From Companilactobacillus sp. (GTDB lineage: Bacteria; Bacillota; Bacilli; Lactobacillales; Lactobacillaceae), in NCBI RefSeq assembly GCF_022484265.1, contig NZ_JAKVLR010000001.1, positions 2,108,001 through 2,172,000 of the forward strand: a stretch of DNA of 64,000 nt, in the 5' to 3' direction. Below are positions 1-9,013 of this stretch, one piece after another. Positions within the stretch are counted from its first letter, which is position 1; each line of letters begins with the position of its first letter. A program made the position numbers and the translations under genes. Below the pieces are notes generated by a model. The model was given only the letters and a program-made list of their open reading frames with translations. It made no database searches and had not been told where the DNA came from.

Positions 1-9
1 TGGTAAGCC

Positions 10-684
10 TTGAAGTTTAAACTTCTGTATGCAAATTTCACTAAGTTATTATTAGCAGATCTGATCTATCCTATTCTATTAGCGTTTATGATCATTTTTG
101 AGATCATGTTCAACATGCTCATCGGCAGCAATACTACCATTAAATTTACTAGTATCATTATCATGAATTTCTTTATTGCAATTATTTTAGCAATGTATTT
201 TTTGAAAAAAGATACCGATGAGAACCGCTATTTGAAACAACGGGTCAATAATTATCATTTATACGCCATCACTCAAATGCTAGTGTTGGTAACTGCCAAC
301 TTGATCTTGGCGATTTTTTCAGGAATATTTACATTTATGTTCTCGAATTCACCAGGAGCAAATGCGACAATGCTCCTGACCTTGATCACCACGCAATGGG
401 TCGCAACGGCAATCGTCTTCACGTGTCGTTCGCAATGGACCAATCACAAATACATCGCAACCATTTGTTTAGTGATAGTGGTATTCTTTGCATTGGCAGA
501 CAGCAATAATGCCGTGTTAGTCTATATCAACTGGATTCTCCCTCCAGTTTCAAATATGGTCGTGACTTTCCAGGAAAAGTCCAAAATGTTGGCACTTTTT
601 CCATTGGTGATTCGTCAATTAGCGTATGCTATTATCCTTTTCGGGATCAGCGAATTCTTCAATAAAAAAAGTTACATAAAGTAA
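10..684 (+). CDS. Predicted multi-spanning membrane protein, possibly an ABC-2 type permease
   Basis: The 224-residue product has about six hydrophobic segments (near residues 15-35, 45-65, 85-110, 120-140, 150-165 and 195-215) joined by short charged loops, with no signal peptide or soluble domain. This layout fits the membrane subunit of a small ABC exporter or a bacteriocin-immunity type permease, but no family-defining motif was recognised. The likely start is TTG, three bases after an in-frame TAA at 4-6 that may end an upstream gene, so translational coupling with a gene outside the window is plausible. A weak hairpin (692-708) follows the stop. The role is inferred from topology only. 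Confidence 0.55.
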   Translation: MKFKLLYANFTKLLLADLIYPILLAFMIIFEIMFNMLIGSNTTIKFTSIIIMNFFIAIILAMYFLKKDTDENRYLKQRVNNYHLYAITQMLVLVTANLILAIFSGIFTFMFSNSPGANATMLLTLITTQWVATAIVFTCRSQWTNHKYIATICLVIVVFFALADSNNAVLVYINWILPPVSNMVVTFQEKSKMLALFPLVIRQLAYAIILFGISEFFNKKSYIK

Positions 685-760
685 TAAAAAAAGCTTGCTA
701 TCGAAAGCTCAATTTGTTTAAATATCGGAATGAAGAATTTTAGTTTATGGAGGTCGTAAA

Positions 761-1285
761 ATGAGTAACATCTATTTGCGTCAAGCTAGAAGTGAAGATT
801 TACCAAAAGTATTAGACATAATTTCCGGTGCGAAAAAAACACTTAGAGATCGTGGCGTTGACCAATGGCAAACCGGCTATCCTGATGAAGCGATTTTGAA
901 ACAAGATTTAGATGATGGAATCAATTATGTAATGTTATTAGATGGTGAAGTTGTGGGAACAGCTGCACTACAACAAGGAATCGAACCTAACTACGAGAAG
1001 ATCGTTAATGGTAGCTGGGATAAAGACTCTAACAAAGAATATTCAGTAATTCATCGAATTGCAGTTGAGCCAGGACATCAAGGACAACATTTATCAGCTG
1101 CTTTGATCCGTCAATTATTGACGATTTCATATCAATTAGGATACACAGATGTAAGAATCGATACTCATCCAGAAAATCTCGTAATGCAACATGTTATTAC
1201 AACCAATGGCTTTGTTGAAAAAGGCGAGATCAGTATGGAAGAAGACGAAGGCGTACGTAAAGCTTATCAATTGCTTTTGTATTAA
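761..1285 (+). CDS. GNAT family N-acetyltransferase
   Basis: A 174-residue single-domain protein of the GCN5-related acetyltransferase fold. The acetyl-CoA binding motif A is visible around residues 97-118 (the stretch IHRIAVEPGHQGQHLSAAL, with a Q/GxGxx-like turn), followed by the typical HPEN and NGF segments of the C-terminal half. It presumably transfers an acetyl group from acetyl-CoA to an amine or protein N-terminus in the cytoplasm; the substrate cannot be read from sequence. A good ribosome binding site (GGAGGT) precedes the ATG. It stands alone, closed by a terminator at 1346-1378. Confidence 0.88.
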   Translation: MSNIYLRQARSEDLPKVLDIISGAKKTLRDRGVDQWQTGYPDEAILKQDLDDGINYVMLLDGEVVGTAALQQGIEPNYEKIVNGSWDKDSNKEYSVIHRIAVEPGHQGQHLSAALIRQLLTISYQLGYTDVRIDTHPENLVMQHVITTNGFVEKGEISMEEDEGVRKAYQLLLY

Positions 1286-1345
1286 TCCTTCTTACATTAA
1301 TGTAAGGTCAAAAGAACTTGCAATAGTTGTATAATTATATTTATT

Positions 1346-1378
1346 AAAAAACCATCTTTTATGATGGTTTTTTTGTTT
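1346..1378 (+). terminator. Intrinsic terminator after the GNAT gene
   Basis: Stem ACCATC / GATGGT (1351-1356 with 1363-1368) is flanked by an A-run upstream and a T-run downstream, so it may work in both directions. Confidence 0.8.
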
Positions 1379-1427
1379 GTTATGGTCTAAAACATGATAA
1401 TATTTAGTCGATTAGGAGAATGCAATC

Positions 1428-2597
1428 GTGAAAATTAAATTCCTTACTAAGAAAATTTTTAGACCGAGACCAACAGAATTTATCTCTGTTCAAACGGATA
1501 GTTTTTTGAGAAAATTGAAGCCGAGACCATTTTTTACAGAATATATCGGCAATGTTTTCACGAAAAATGTCAAACCAAACTTAACTGACAACTGTTTAAC
1601 TTTGTCAGTTTTGACTGACACGCATGAAAAAGCGGTCGCCAGTTCCTCATATTATGGTCTCAATGGGGTACGTCATATTATCGAAGCAAATCGTGCCTGC
1701 GATGAGCTGCCTGTGGATTATAATGTTCACTTAGGCGACATGATCGACGGTAGCGATAAGCCCGAAATCAGTCGTGGACTTCTAAGATTTACGATGGAAA
1801 ACTACGAAAGTAGCAAGCATCCATTCTTTGTTTTGGAGGGTAATCATGATGAAAACGATAAATATGATGAACACAAATTCATTACATCAGCGTCATTTGA
1901 ACGTGACGACTATTATGACTTAGTCACGAAACACAATTTTGAACAATCATCAATTCATCGTCTGAATGAAGTTTCCAAAGTCGGTTGGATCGACAAAGGC
2001 GATATCCGAGCAATCTTTTTGAATACTAGCGACATTCCATATATATTAAATGGAGGCACGAAGAAATACGATTTTAAGAAGGTTCGTGGTATTAGAGAGC
2101 AACAGCTTGAAGATTTAGTTACTATCCTTGAAAAAACAGTCGACAAGCATGTTGTCGTTTTTGGTCACGCCAATTTGATCAGTCCAAGCGGAAGGTCAGC
2201 TTTGAATTTTAATGGCGATCTAGTTCAACAGATTTTTACCAGCTTCAACAACAAAGATAGCGGACGAATTAAAAATGAGTTAACAGGAGATTTTGGAGTT
2301 AACTTACGCTATAACTTCACTAACACAGGGATTTCGAAGGTCTCAAATTATATTTGTGGTCACATGCATTATGAAAAGTCCTTCAAAGTCGATGGAATTA
2401 ATCATATAATATTAAATTGTTCGGCTCTTATGGGGAAAAAACATGGGCTGACTACAGATTATAATCGCAAATGGGACAGACGATACAATGAAGTGTCTGA
2501 ATTAGCGGGCTATTTCATAAATATCAATCCCGATAAAATGCTGTTACAGATTTTTGGATATGGTGCAGCAACAAGATTTGTAAGTTTTGAAATTTAA
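1428..2597 (+). CDS. Calcineurin-like metallophosphoesterase
   Basis: The 389-residue protein carries the dimetal phosphoesterase motifs in order: TDTHE (about residue 64; a variant of the usual DxH), GDMID (about 103), EGNHDEND (about 139), GHAN (about 246) and the C-terminal GHMHYE (about 306). These ligands bind two metal ions in calcineurin-like phosphatases and nucleotidases. No signal peptide is seen, so it is probably cytoplasmic. The start is GTG at 1428 because AGGAGAA lies seven bases upstream. It ends 11 bp before asnB and has no terminator between, so the two are probably co-transcribed. The substrate is unknown. Confidence 0.85.
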   Translation: MKIKFLTKKIFRPRPTEFISVQTDSFLRKLKPRPFFTEYIGNVFTKNVKPNLTDNCLTLSVLTDTHEKAVASSSYYGLNGVRHIIEANRACDELPVDYNVHLGDMIDGSDKPEISRGLLRFTMENYESSKHPFFVLEGNHDENDKYDEHKFITSASFERDDYYDLVTKHNFEQSSIHRLNEVSKVGWIDKGDIRAIFLNTSDIPYILNGGTKKYDFKKVRGIREQQLEDLVTILEKTVDKHVVVFGHANLISPSGRSALNFNGDLVQQIFTSFNNKDSGRIKNELTGDFGVNLRYNFTNTGISKVSNYICGHMHYEKSFKVDGINHIILNCSALMGKKHGLTTDYNRKWDRRYNEVSELAGYFININPDKMLLQIFGYGAATRFVSFEI

Positions 2598-2608
2598 GGA
2601 GAAATAAT

Positions 2609-4513
2609 ATGTGCGGTATCGTCGGTTTTGTAGACAAGAAAATTGCTGACAAAAAGCCAGTTATAGAGGCAATGATGGAAACGATCAAGCATCGTGGTCC
2701 TAATAGCTCAGGGGAATTAGTAAATGGAGACACAGCACTAGGCTTTCGTCGATTGAGTATCATCGACATCAATAGTGGTATGCAACCTATTTATAACGAG
2801 GAAAAAGATAAAGCCGTTATCTTTAACGGTGAGATTTATAACTACCAACCAATTAGAAAAGAATTGATCGAATACGGTCATACTTTTACAACAGAAACAG
2901 ATACAGAAGTATTGCTTCATGGTTACGAAGAATGGGGCATGGAAGGATTACTCAACCGAATTCGTGGTATGTTTGCCTTCGTTATTTATGATTTGAAGAG
3001 CGGCGAGATCACAGGTGCCAGAGACTTCTTTGGTATCAAGCCACTTTATTACTACAATCGTAACGGCACTTTCATTTTTGGTTCAGAGATCAAGTCTTTC
3101 TTGAAACAACCAAACTTTGTTAAAGAACTAAATAAGGAAGCTCTTAAACCTTATTTGACATTCCAATATTCAGCTTTGAACGAAACATTTTTCAAGAATG
3201 TTTTCCGTATTCCTGAAGGTCACTATTTTACTTTCAAAGATGGCAAACTTCGCATTAAGAAGTATTGGGACGTTGAATTTAAAGAAAATCATTTGAGCTT
3301 TGAAGAGACTGTTGAAAAAATCGACGAAGCTTTACGCGAATCAGTTAAAGCTCATGAAATTGCTGATGTTCCAGTTGGATCATTGCTTTCAAGTGGTGTC
3401 GACTCAAGTTATATAACGGCGATCTCTAAGCCACAACATACTTATTCAATTGATTTTGACACAAGTACTTATGAAGAAGGCTCTGCAGCTAGATTGTTAG
3501 CTGACAAACTTGGACTAGAAAACACTCGTGGAATCGTTACTGCTGATGAAGCGATGAAGTCAATTCCATTGATCCAATACTATATGGATGAGCCTGATTC
3601 AAATCCATCATGTGTACCACTTTATTTCTTAACGAAACTCGCTAGTCGAGATGTTACTGTTATCCTTTCTGGTGAGGGTGCCGATGAATTGTTTGCTGGC
3701 TATGCCAACTATGGCTATCACTCACATTCGAAGACAGTTCGTGTCATAGCACAAGAATTGAAGAAACTACCTAAGGGTGCTCGTTATAAGTTAGCTCACG
3801 GTTTGAAGAAGATGCCTAACTTCCCAGGAAGATTGCATCTATACGAATCAACTGCTAAGGCAGAAGAATTCTTCATTGGACAAGCTAAGGTCTTCAGTGA
3901 ACAAGAAGCAGCCGCAGTAGTTAAACCAGAATTTGAAAAATCACGTTCAGTTAAGGATATTGTTATGCGCAGTTATCGTAAGGTAGCTGACTATCCTGAT
4001 GAAGTTAAGAAGATGCAATATCTTGATCTTCACCAATTTATGGCAAATGATATCATTCTTAAAGCTGACCGTATGAGTATGGCTAACTCAATGGAATTAC
4101 GTGTTCCATTCCTAGATAAGAAAGTTGCTGAATTGGCTGAAACAATCCCAACTAAGTACCTTCTAAATAGTAAAGATAGCAAGTATGCACTACGTGTAGC
4201 TGCAGAACGTGCTCTACCAAAAGAATGGGCAAAACGTGAAAAATTAGGATTCCCAGTGCCAATTCGTGACTGGATCCACACTGAAAAAGTTTATAAAGAA
4301 ATGCATGAATTGTTCAGTCAAGACTTCGTAAACGAATTCTTCGACCAAGACAAGATCTTGGCAATGTTAGATGGATTCTACAACGGAGAAAACGACGACC
4401 GTCGTAAGATCTGGACAATCTACACATTCTTGATCTGGTACACAGTTTACTTCATAGATGACGGTAAGAAGCCAGACATAGATCCACAAGTGAAACTATC
4501 TACTGAAAAATAG
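2609..4513 (+). CDS. asnB: Asparagine synthase-type glutamine-dependent amidotransferase (AsnB/AsnH family)
   Basis: The 634-residue protein begins MCGIVGF, so Cys2 is the N-terminal glutaminase nucleophile after Met removal. The N-terminal half is a class II glutamine amidotransferase and the C-terminal half an ATP-pyrophosphatase synthetase domain with the SSGVDSS loop near residue 260. The family makes asparagine from aspartate, but lactic acid bacterial members of this length also amidate peptidoglycan: AsnB1 of Lactiplantibacillus plantarum acts on meso-diaminopimelate and AsnH of Lactococcus lactis on the D-Asp cross-bridge. A D-Asp-ligase-like gene 2.6 kb downstream makes a cell-wall role possible (inference). 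Its TAG stop lies in the first bases of a long-hairpin repeat. Confidence 0.93.
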   Translation: MCGIVGFVDKKIADKKPVIEAMMETIKHRGPNSSGELVNGDTALGFRRLSIIDINSGMQPIYNEEKDKAVIFNGEIYNYQPIRKELIEYGHTFTTETDTEVLLHGYEEWGMEGLLNRIRGMFAFVIYDLKSGEITGARDFFGIKPLYYYNRNGTFIFGSEIKSFLKQPNFVKELNKEALKPYLTFQYSALNETFFKNVFRIPEGHYFTFKDGKLRIKKYWDVEFKENHLSFEETVEKIDEALRESVKAHEIADVPVGSLLSSGVDSSYITAISKPQHTYSIDFDTSTYEEGSAARLLADKLGLENTRGIVTADEAMKSIPLIQYYMDEPDSNPSCVPLYFLTKLASRDVTVILSGEGADELFAGYANYGYHSHSKTVRVIAQELKKLPKGARYKLAHGLKKMPNFPGRLHLYESTAKAEEFFIGQAKVFSEQEAAAVVKPEFEKSRSVKDIVMRSYRKVADYPDEVKKMQYLDLHQFMANDIILKADRMSMANSMELRVPFLDKKVAELAETIPTKYLLNSKDSKYALRVAAERALPKEWAKREKLGFPVPIRDWIHTEKVYKEMHELFSQDFVNEFFDQDKILAMLDGFYNGENDDRRKIWTIYTFLIWYTVYFIDDGKKPDIDPQVKLSTEK

Positions 4514-4850
4514 AGCGTAAAAATGACGAACTGAGGGCGGAGCATAAGCAAAGCCAATACGGAGTGGGGCTCTCCTTGCACTTCGTTCGCAGACAAGCGC
4601 TAAAGGGTTCTCATAGGATGGCGTAACGCCCTCGCAGTGTTGGATTTGTTTATGCAGTAGCCTCAGTCTTTTTTTACGCGTTTCCACTATAAATCAAAGA
4701 AGCGACCAGCAAAAAATTATAAGGATAAACGCGAAGAAAAACTCGCCAAGTCCTAGCAGTGTTGGATTGCCTTATGTAGTAAGTATCAGTGAATCTTTTC
4801 GCATTTAAGCTATAAAGTGGATAAGCGACCAACAAAAATAAATACAATTA
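4511..4850 (+). repeat. Long-hairpin intergenic repeat family 1, copy a (full unit plus partial unit)
   Basis: Begins TAGAGCGTAAAA, which includes the asnB stop, and folds back: GCGTAAAAA pairs with TTTTTTACGC and GCATAAG with TTATGC, around a tip containing GCCAATACGGAGTGG and GTGTTGG. The tail is GCGTTTCCACTATAAA..AAGCGACCAGCAA. A second, truncated unit (about 4717-4840) repeats the GTGTTGG..CTTATG half and ends again in AAGCGACCAACAA. Related copies lie at 10964, 13191, 20146, 25617 and 43043. Confidence 0.85.
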
Positions 4851-4875
4851 AAAATTAATCTATAGTTCCACTCAA

Positions 4876-4904
4876 GAAGTTCAGCTAACCCTGAACTTTT
4901 TTCT
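4876..4904 (+). terminator. Intrinsic terminator after the asnB repeat
   Basis: AAGTTCAG / CTGAACTT stem with a six-base loop and a T-run. It lies at the tail side of repeat copy a. Confidence 0.8.
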
Positions 4905-4969
4905 TTTCCCACAGCACCTTTTTTCAGATAGTGCTAAGGTAATCTTAAGAAGTCAAAGGAGGAATGTTT

Positions 4970-5800
4970 ATGGAAAGCTATACGTTGCTTGATGGTTTGA
5001 AGTTGCCAAAAGTGGGGTTTGGAACTTACAAATTAAATGGCGCTCAAGGTGTCCGCGTGATTGATTCTGCAATTGATCAAGGATATCGTTTATTGGATAC
5101 AGCTTTTAATTATGAAAATGAGGGTGCTGTTGGCGAGGCTGTTCGCAGATCGTCTGTTCCTCGTTCAGAGTTGCTCATCTCATCAAAACTTCCTGGTAGA
5201 CATCATGATTACCATGAAGCTATCAATACGATCGAGGAATCGTTGTATCGAGCAGGATTAGACTACTACGATCTTTATTTGATCCATTGGCCAAATCCTA
5301 AAGAAGACCATTATGTTGAAGCATGGCAAGCTTTGATCGATGCCCAAAAGTTTGGACTAGTTAGATCAATCGGTGTATCAAACTTTTTGCCAGAACATTT
5401 GGACCGTCTTGAAAAAGAAACTGGTGTAATGCCAGTGATCAACCAAATTGAGTTGCATCCTTACTTTAATCAAGAGGATCAACGCAAGTATGATCAAGAA
5501 CACGGAATTTTGACACAGGACTGGAGTCCATTAGGTCGTGCCAGCGAAATGCTTCAAAATCCTACCTTGAAAAAGATTGCCGCCAAATACGACAAGAATG
5601 TTGGTCAATTGATTTTACGTTGGGAATTGCAACTAGAAACTTTGCCAATTCCTAAATCTTCGACTCCAAGTCGTCAAGCTGGCAACATCGACTTATTCGA
5701 TTTTGAAATTGATGCAATGGATATGAAGACTATCAACGGTTTAAGCAAAGCTGATGGCAGATTAAAGAATCAAGATCCAGCTGTATATCAAGAATTTTAG
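4970..5800 (+). CDS. Aldo/keto reductase
   Basis: A 276-residue NADPH-dependent aldo/keto reductase. The catalytic tetrad is complete: Asp43 and Tyr48 (DTAFNYENE), Lys73 (SSKLP) and His106 (LIHWP). The C-terminal IPKSS segment is the usual cofactor phosphate site. Members of this 2,5-diketo-gluconate-reductase-like branch reduce aldehydes and ketones, including methylglyoxal, in the cytoplasm; the substrate here is not known. An ATG at 4964 is only one base from the strong AAAGGAGG (4955-4962), so the ATG at 4970, seven bases away, is the better start. Monocistronic, with a terminator at 5809-5850. Confidence 0.92.
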   Translation: MESYTLLDGLKLPKVGFGTYKLNGAQGVRVIDSAIDQGYRLLDTAFNYENEGAVGEAVRRSSVPRSELLISSKLPGRHHDYHEAINTIEESLYRAGLDYYDLYLIHWPNPKEDHYVEAWQALIDAQKFGLVRSIGVSNFLPEHLDRLEKETGVMPVINQIELHPYFNQEDQRKYDQEHGILTQDWSPLGRASEMLQNPTLKKIAAKYDKNVGQLILRWELQLETLPIPKSSTPSRQAGNIDLFDFEIDAMDMKTINGLSKADGRLKNQDPAVYQEF

Positions 5801-5808
5801 GTTAATTA

Positions 5809-5850
5809 TGTAGAAGCAACTAATTGCAAGGTTAGTTACTTCTATTTTTT
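5809..5850 (+). terminator. Intrinsic terminator after the aldo/keto reductase
   Basis: TAGAAG-AACTA pairs with TAGTT-CTTCTA around 5810-5842, followed by a T-run. Confidence 0.75.
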
Positions 5851-5984
5851 TCAATTTGGGTATAGTTTTAGTTTGGAACTAGTATTGGTCAATAGCTGCG
5901 TGATTCGTTAAAATACTAAAAGGATTACCACAAGATTATGGATGAAAGTGATTATTGAGGAGCGTTAAAGAAGGGTAATCAATT

Positions 5985-6839
5985 ATGACTGAAAAAATTG
6001 CAGTATTCGTTGACTCATGTTGCGATATTCCCCAGGAATATGTGCAAAAGGATGGCATTTTCGAACTGCCAATGCAGATTATTTATAAAGATGAGAACTA
6101 CTTAGATCGTGTCAATATCTCCTCAGAACAAGTTTATGATAGCTTGGATAGAGAAATTCCTAAGACTTCTTTGCCATCAGGAGATTCAATCGAACGCAGT
6201 CTAGATGAGGCTTATGCGAATGGCTATCGCAAGATCATTTCAATCTCGATTTCATCGAATTTGAGCGGGACGTTCAACTTTTTAAAGACGTTCTTGGAAA
6301 ACGATGGACGTTTCGAATACAAAGCCTTTGATACTAAACAAGTTGCCGTTGGTGCAGGACTGATTGCTGTTGTTGCCAAAGATTTAGTCGATGAAGGCAA
6401 AAGCTTTGAAGAGGTCGTTGATGGCGTTCAGAAGGCTTGCGACCACACGGTAACTTACTTCTGTATTCCTACTTTGACTTATCTTAGAGCTGGTGGCCGG
6501 ATCGGCTTAGTTTCCTCAGTTGTTGGTGGAGTGTTAAAACTAGCTCCGATCATCACTTGCAATGAAGAGGGGATTTATACCGCAATCGCCAAAGCTAGAG
6601 GTATGAAACGTGGTCAAAAGATCATGCGCGAGAAGATCAAGGATTTCGTCGGCAGTCATCAAAAATACTTGTTAGCTGTCAGTCACGGAAATGACGAAGC
6701 AGCCGGCGGTAAAATGCTAGCTAGTTTGGAAGAAAATGGTCTGCATGGCCAAAAGGAATTCTTTGGTATAGTTGGTCCTGCATTAGGAGTTCACACAGGA
6801 CCCGGACTAGTTGGAGTGGCCTGCACATTGCTAGACTAA
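5985..6839 (+). CDS. DegV family fatty-acid-binding protein
   Basis: A 284-residue DegV-fold protein. Family features seen are the N-terminal VDSCCDIP segment, the TSLPSGDS motif (about residues 62-69), SISSNLSGTF (about 86-95) and the central YLRAGGRIG motif (about 166-174). DegV/FakB proteins bind a fatty acid and present it to the kinase FakA for phosphorylation, feeding exogenous fatty acids into phospholipid synthesis. That role is known for the family; whether this paralogue does so is inferred. It is monocistronic and ends with a good terminator. Confidence 0.9.
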   Translation: MTEKIAVFVDSCCDIPQEYVQKDGIFELPMQIIYKDENYLDRVNISSEQVYDSLDREIPKTSLPSGDSIERSLDEAYANGYRKIISISISSNLSGTFNFLKTFLENDGRFEYKAFDTKQVAVGAGLIAVVAKDLVDEGKSFEEVVDGVQKACDHTVTYFCIPTLTYLRAGGRIGLVSSVVGGVLKLAPIITCNEEGIYTAIAKARGMKRGQKIMREKIKDFVGSHQKYLLAVSHGNDEAAGGKMLASLEENGLHGQKEFFGIVGPALGVHTGPGLVGVACTLLD

Positions 6840-6882
6840 AACTTATATTAAAATTTAAAAATCATGAAAAATGCGATAATCA

Positions 6883-6918
6883 TAAGGAATGTAGTTTAAA
6901 TAACTGCATTCCTTTTTG
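6883..6918 (+). terminator. Intrinsic terminator after the DegV gene
   Basis: AAGGAATG-AGTT / AACT-CATTCCTT stem followed by a T-run. Confidence 0.8.
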
Positions 6919-7100
6919 ATTTCAGTTAATTTTTTAAAAAATATTATTGGAAAAATACGAATTTTAGTTAATATATACAATTTTACTGATAAATGAATTC
7001 AATCCTGTGGTCCTTTTCAGTTCTAAAAAACAAATATGGTATAATCAACTGTGATTGTAAATAATTAAAATAATCGAATTAGAGTGAGAGGCTGATACCT

Positions 7101-8375
7101 ATCGAAACTGAATCAGGAAAGAAATTCACACCCGTACTTTTAGGTAGTGATATGAACGTATACGGAATGGCCCGTGCTTTCCATGAGCTATACGGTGACA
7201 CAGTCAAAGCCTATGCCGAGACCCAATTGGCACCTACACGGTATACTAAAATACTTGATTTGACGCTTTTTTCAGGATTCGCCGAGGATCCAGTTTTTAT
7301 CGAAAAAATGCGTGAAATCGCTAAAATATATGACAAACATGAAGAACCAGTAATATTGATCGGCTGTGGGGACGGCTATGCCGAACTTATCAGTAAACAT
7401 AAAGAAGAATTGTCGAAGACATTTATTTGTCCATACGTTGACTATGACTTATTAAAATCATTGAACAACAAAGAGAGTTTTTACAAAGTTGCTGACAAGC
7501 ACCAATTACCACATCCATTAACAACGATCATTACTAAGGCTGAATATGAAGACAAAGACGATATCAAGAATCCTTATGACTATCCAGTAGCTTTAAAGCC
7601 TGCTAATAGTGTTGAGTGGTTGGATATCCATTTTGAAGGCCGTAAAAAGGCATTCACCATTCATTCAGACGAGGAATTCAAGGATATTGTCGGCAAAATT
7701 TATGACAACGGCTATACGTCAGATTTGATCTTGCAAGACTTTATTCCAGGGGATGATTCCAACATGCGTGTGCTAAATGCGTATGTCGATCAAGAGCATC
7801 ATGTCAAAATGATGTGCTTAGGTCATCCAATTCTAGAGGACCCAACTCCGCAATCAATTGGTAATTACGTTGCTATCGTTCCAGAATTTAACCAGGACGT
7901 TTACGACTTAGTTCAGAAGTTCTTGGAAGATATTAAGTTCACTGGATACGCTAATTTTGATATGAAGTATGATTCCCGTGACAAGACTTTCAAATTCTTT
8001 GAAATCAACCTACGTATGGGAAGAAGTAGTTTCTTCGTCACATTGAATGGCTATAACCTTGCCAAATATGTAGTAGAAGATTATATTGAAAATAGTTTAG
8101 AAAATGAACCAACTGTTTACGCAAATAAGAACAAGGCACAACACAAACTTTGGCTAGGAGTTCCAGTTAAGGTCTTCCGCAAGTATGCTGCGGATAATGA
8201 CGCAACTCATTATGCTGACGAACTTATTAAGCAAGACAGAATTGGCACAACCGTTTTCTACGATAAAGATCGTTCATTCAAGCGTTGGCTATTATTGACA
8301 TACATGTTCCACAACTATGTCAAACGATTCGACCAATACTTTGAAGCTAATAAAGGACGAGACTTCGAAAAATAG
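7101..8375 (+). CDS. D-aspartate ligase-like ATP-grasp enzyme with apparent non-canonical start
   Basis: An ATP-grasp carboxylate-amine ligase resembling enterococcal D-aspartate ligase (Asl), which joins D-Asp to the lysine side chain of the peptidoglycan precursor. The ATP-grasp core is visible as VALKPANS, LILQDFIPGDDSNMRV and the metal-binding FFEINLRMGR. The first ATG is at 7152, but the reading frame stays open back to a TAG at 7080-7082, and the upstream codons read KKFTPVLLGSDMNVYGMARAF, with the first strand of the N-terminal nucleotide fold lying before that ATG. No ATG, GTG or TTG exists upstream. AGAGG (7087-7091) lies nine bases before an ATC at 7101, my best start; CTG 7092 and ATA 7095 are alternatives. 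About 424 residues. A TATAAT box lies near 7040. Confidence 0.8.
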   Translation: METESGKKFTPVLLGSDMNVYGMARAFHELYGDTVKAYAETQLAPTRYTKILDLTLFSGFAEDPVFIEKMREIAKIYDKHEEPVILIGCGDGYAELISKHKEELSKTFICPYVDYDLLKSLNNKESFYKVADKHQLPHPLTTIITKAEYEDKDDIKNPYDYPVALKPANSVEWLDIHFEGRKKAFTIHSDEEFKDIVGKIYDNGYTSDLILQDFIPGDDSNMRVLNAYVDQEHHVKMMCLGHPILEDPTPQSIGNYVAIVPEFNQDVYDLVQKFLEDIKFTGYANFDMKYDSRDKTFKFFEINLRMGRSSFFVTLNGYNLAKYVVEDYIENSLENEPTVYANKNKAQHKLWLGVPVKVFRKYAADNDATHYADELIKQDRIGTTVFYDKDRSFKRWLLLTYMFHNYVKRFDQYFEANKGRDFEK

Positions 8376-8387
8376 GGGGCTGTACAG

Positions 8388-8852
8388 ATGGATGAATTAA
8401 AGGATTACCAAGTCACAAAGATTGAATACGATAGGATCTTGATCTGTGTAGATTCAGATGACTTCGTTTCTTCAAAAAATGCCTTTAACTATGCATGTTC
8501 TTTAGCTAAGCATTACAACGCTAAATTAGGGATCGTTTCAGTATTGGAAACAGGAGATTTGAACATTTTCCAATCATTGGACAAGGACACTCTAAACCAA
8601 CGTCGTGATCAAATTAAGGATCTGCTAGAAGCTTATGGTCAAAAAGCCAAAGAATATGGCGTTGAAGATCTTCACTTGATGGTTACCGAAGGAAATCCGG
8701 GCCATGTTATTGTGGAGCAAGTAATTCCTACATTTAAGCCAGACCTAGTGATCGTTGGTGTTGAAGAGAAGAACCGTAATAGAAATACTATCGGATCTCA
8801 AGCAGCACGCATCGTTAACGATTCCAAGGTTTCTGTCAGTGTCATCAGATAA
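8388..8852 (+). CDS. Universal stress protein (UspA family)
   Basis: A 154-residue UspA-fold protein. The C-terminal half carries the nucleotide-binding signature IVGVEEKNRNRNTIGSQAARIV, a G-x2-G-x9-G(S)-like pattern, ending in SVSVIR as is typical. The first strand (DRILICVDSDDF) holds the usual conserved Asp. Such cytoplasmic proteins bind ATP and help survival under starvation or acid stress; the exact role is not readable. It starts 12 bp after the D-Asp-ligase-like gene with a GGGGG ribosome binding site, so the two are probably co-transcribed. An Asp racemase might have been expected beside such a ligase; none is present. Confidence 0.9.
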   Translation: MDELKDYQVTKIEYDRILICVDSDDFVSSKNAFNYACSLAKHYNAKLGIVSVLETGDLNIFQSLDKDTLNQRRDQIKDLLEAYGQKAKEYGVEDLHLMVTEGNPGHVIVEQVIPTFKPDLVIVGVEEKNRNRNTIGSQAARIVNDSKVSVSVIR

Positions 8853-8880
8853 GTTAAACCTGTATTAATAACAATAGTGC

Positions 8881-8913
8881 TAAGAGGCAGGGAGTTGTTC
8901 CTGCCTCTTTTGC
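8881..8913 (+). terminator. Intrinsic terminator after the Usp gene
   Basis: AAGAGGCAGG / CCTGCCTCTT, a ten-base-pair stem with a T-run. Confidence 0.88.
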
Positions 8914-9013
8914 GTTCCTAGGCTCAAGGCCTAAAGATATTTTTATATCAACAGAAGTGTTATAGTATTATTCACAATATACAAAATAGACAAATTTTTT
9001 TGGTGGTGAAGGT

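Noticed and set aside
4496..4687. Minus-strand open frame of 63 codons after asnB
   Set aside because: It is the complement of family 1 copy a and overlaps the asnB end.
4932..4949. CTAAG-N6-TTAAG before the aldo/keto reductase as a sixth CiaR box
   Set aside because: One half is mismatched and the ribosome binding site follows within six bases, leaving no room for a -10 and leader.
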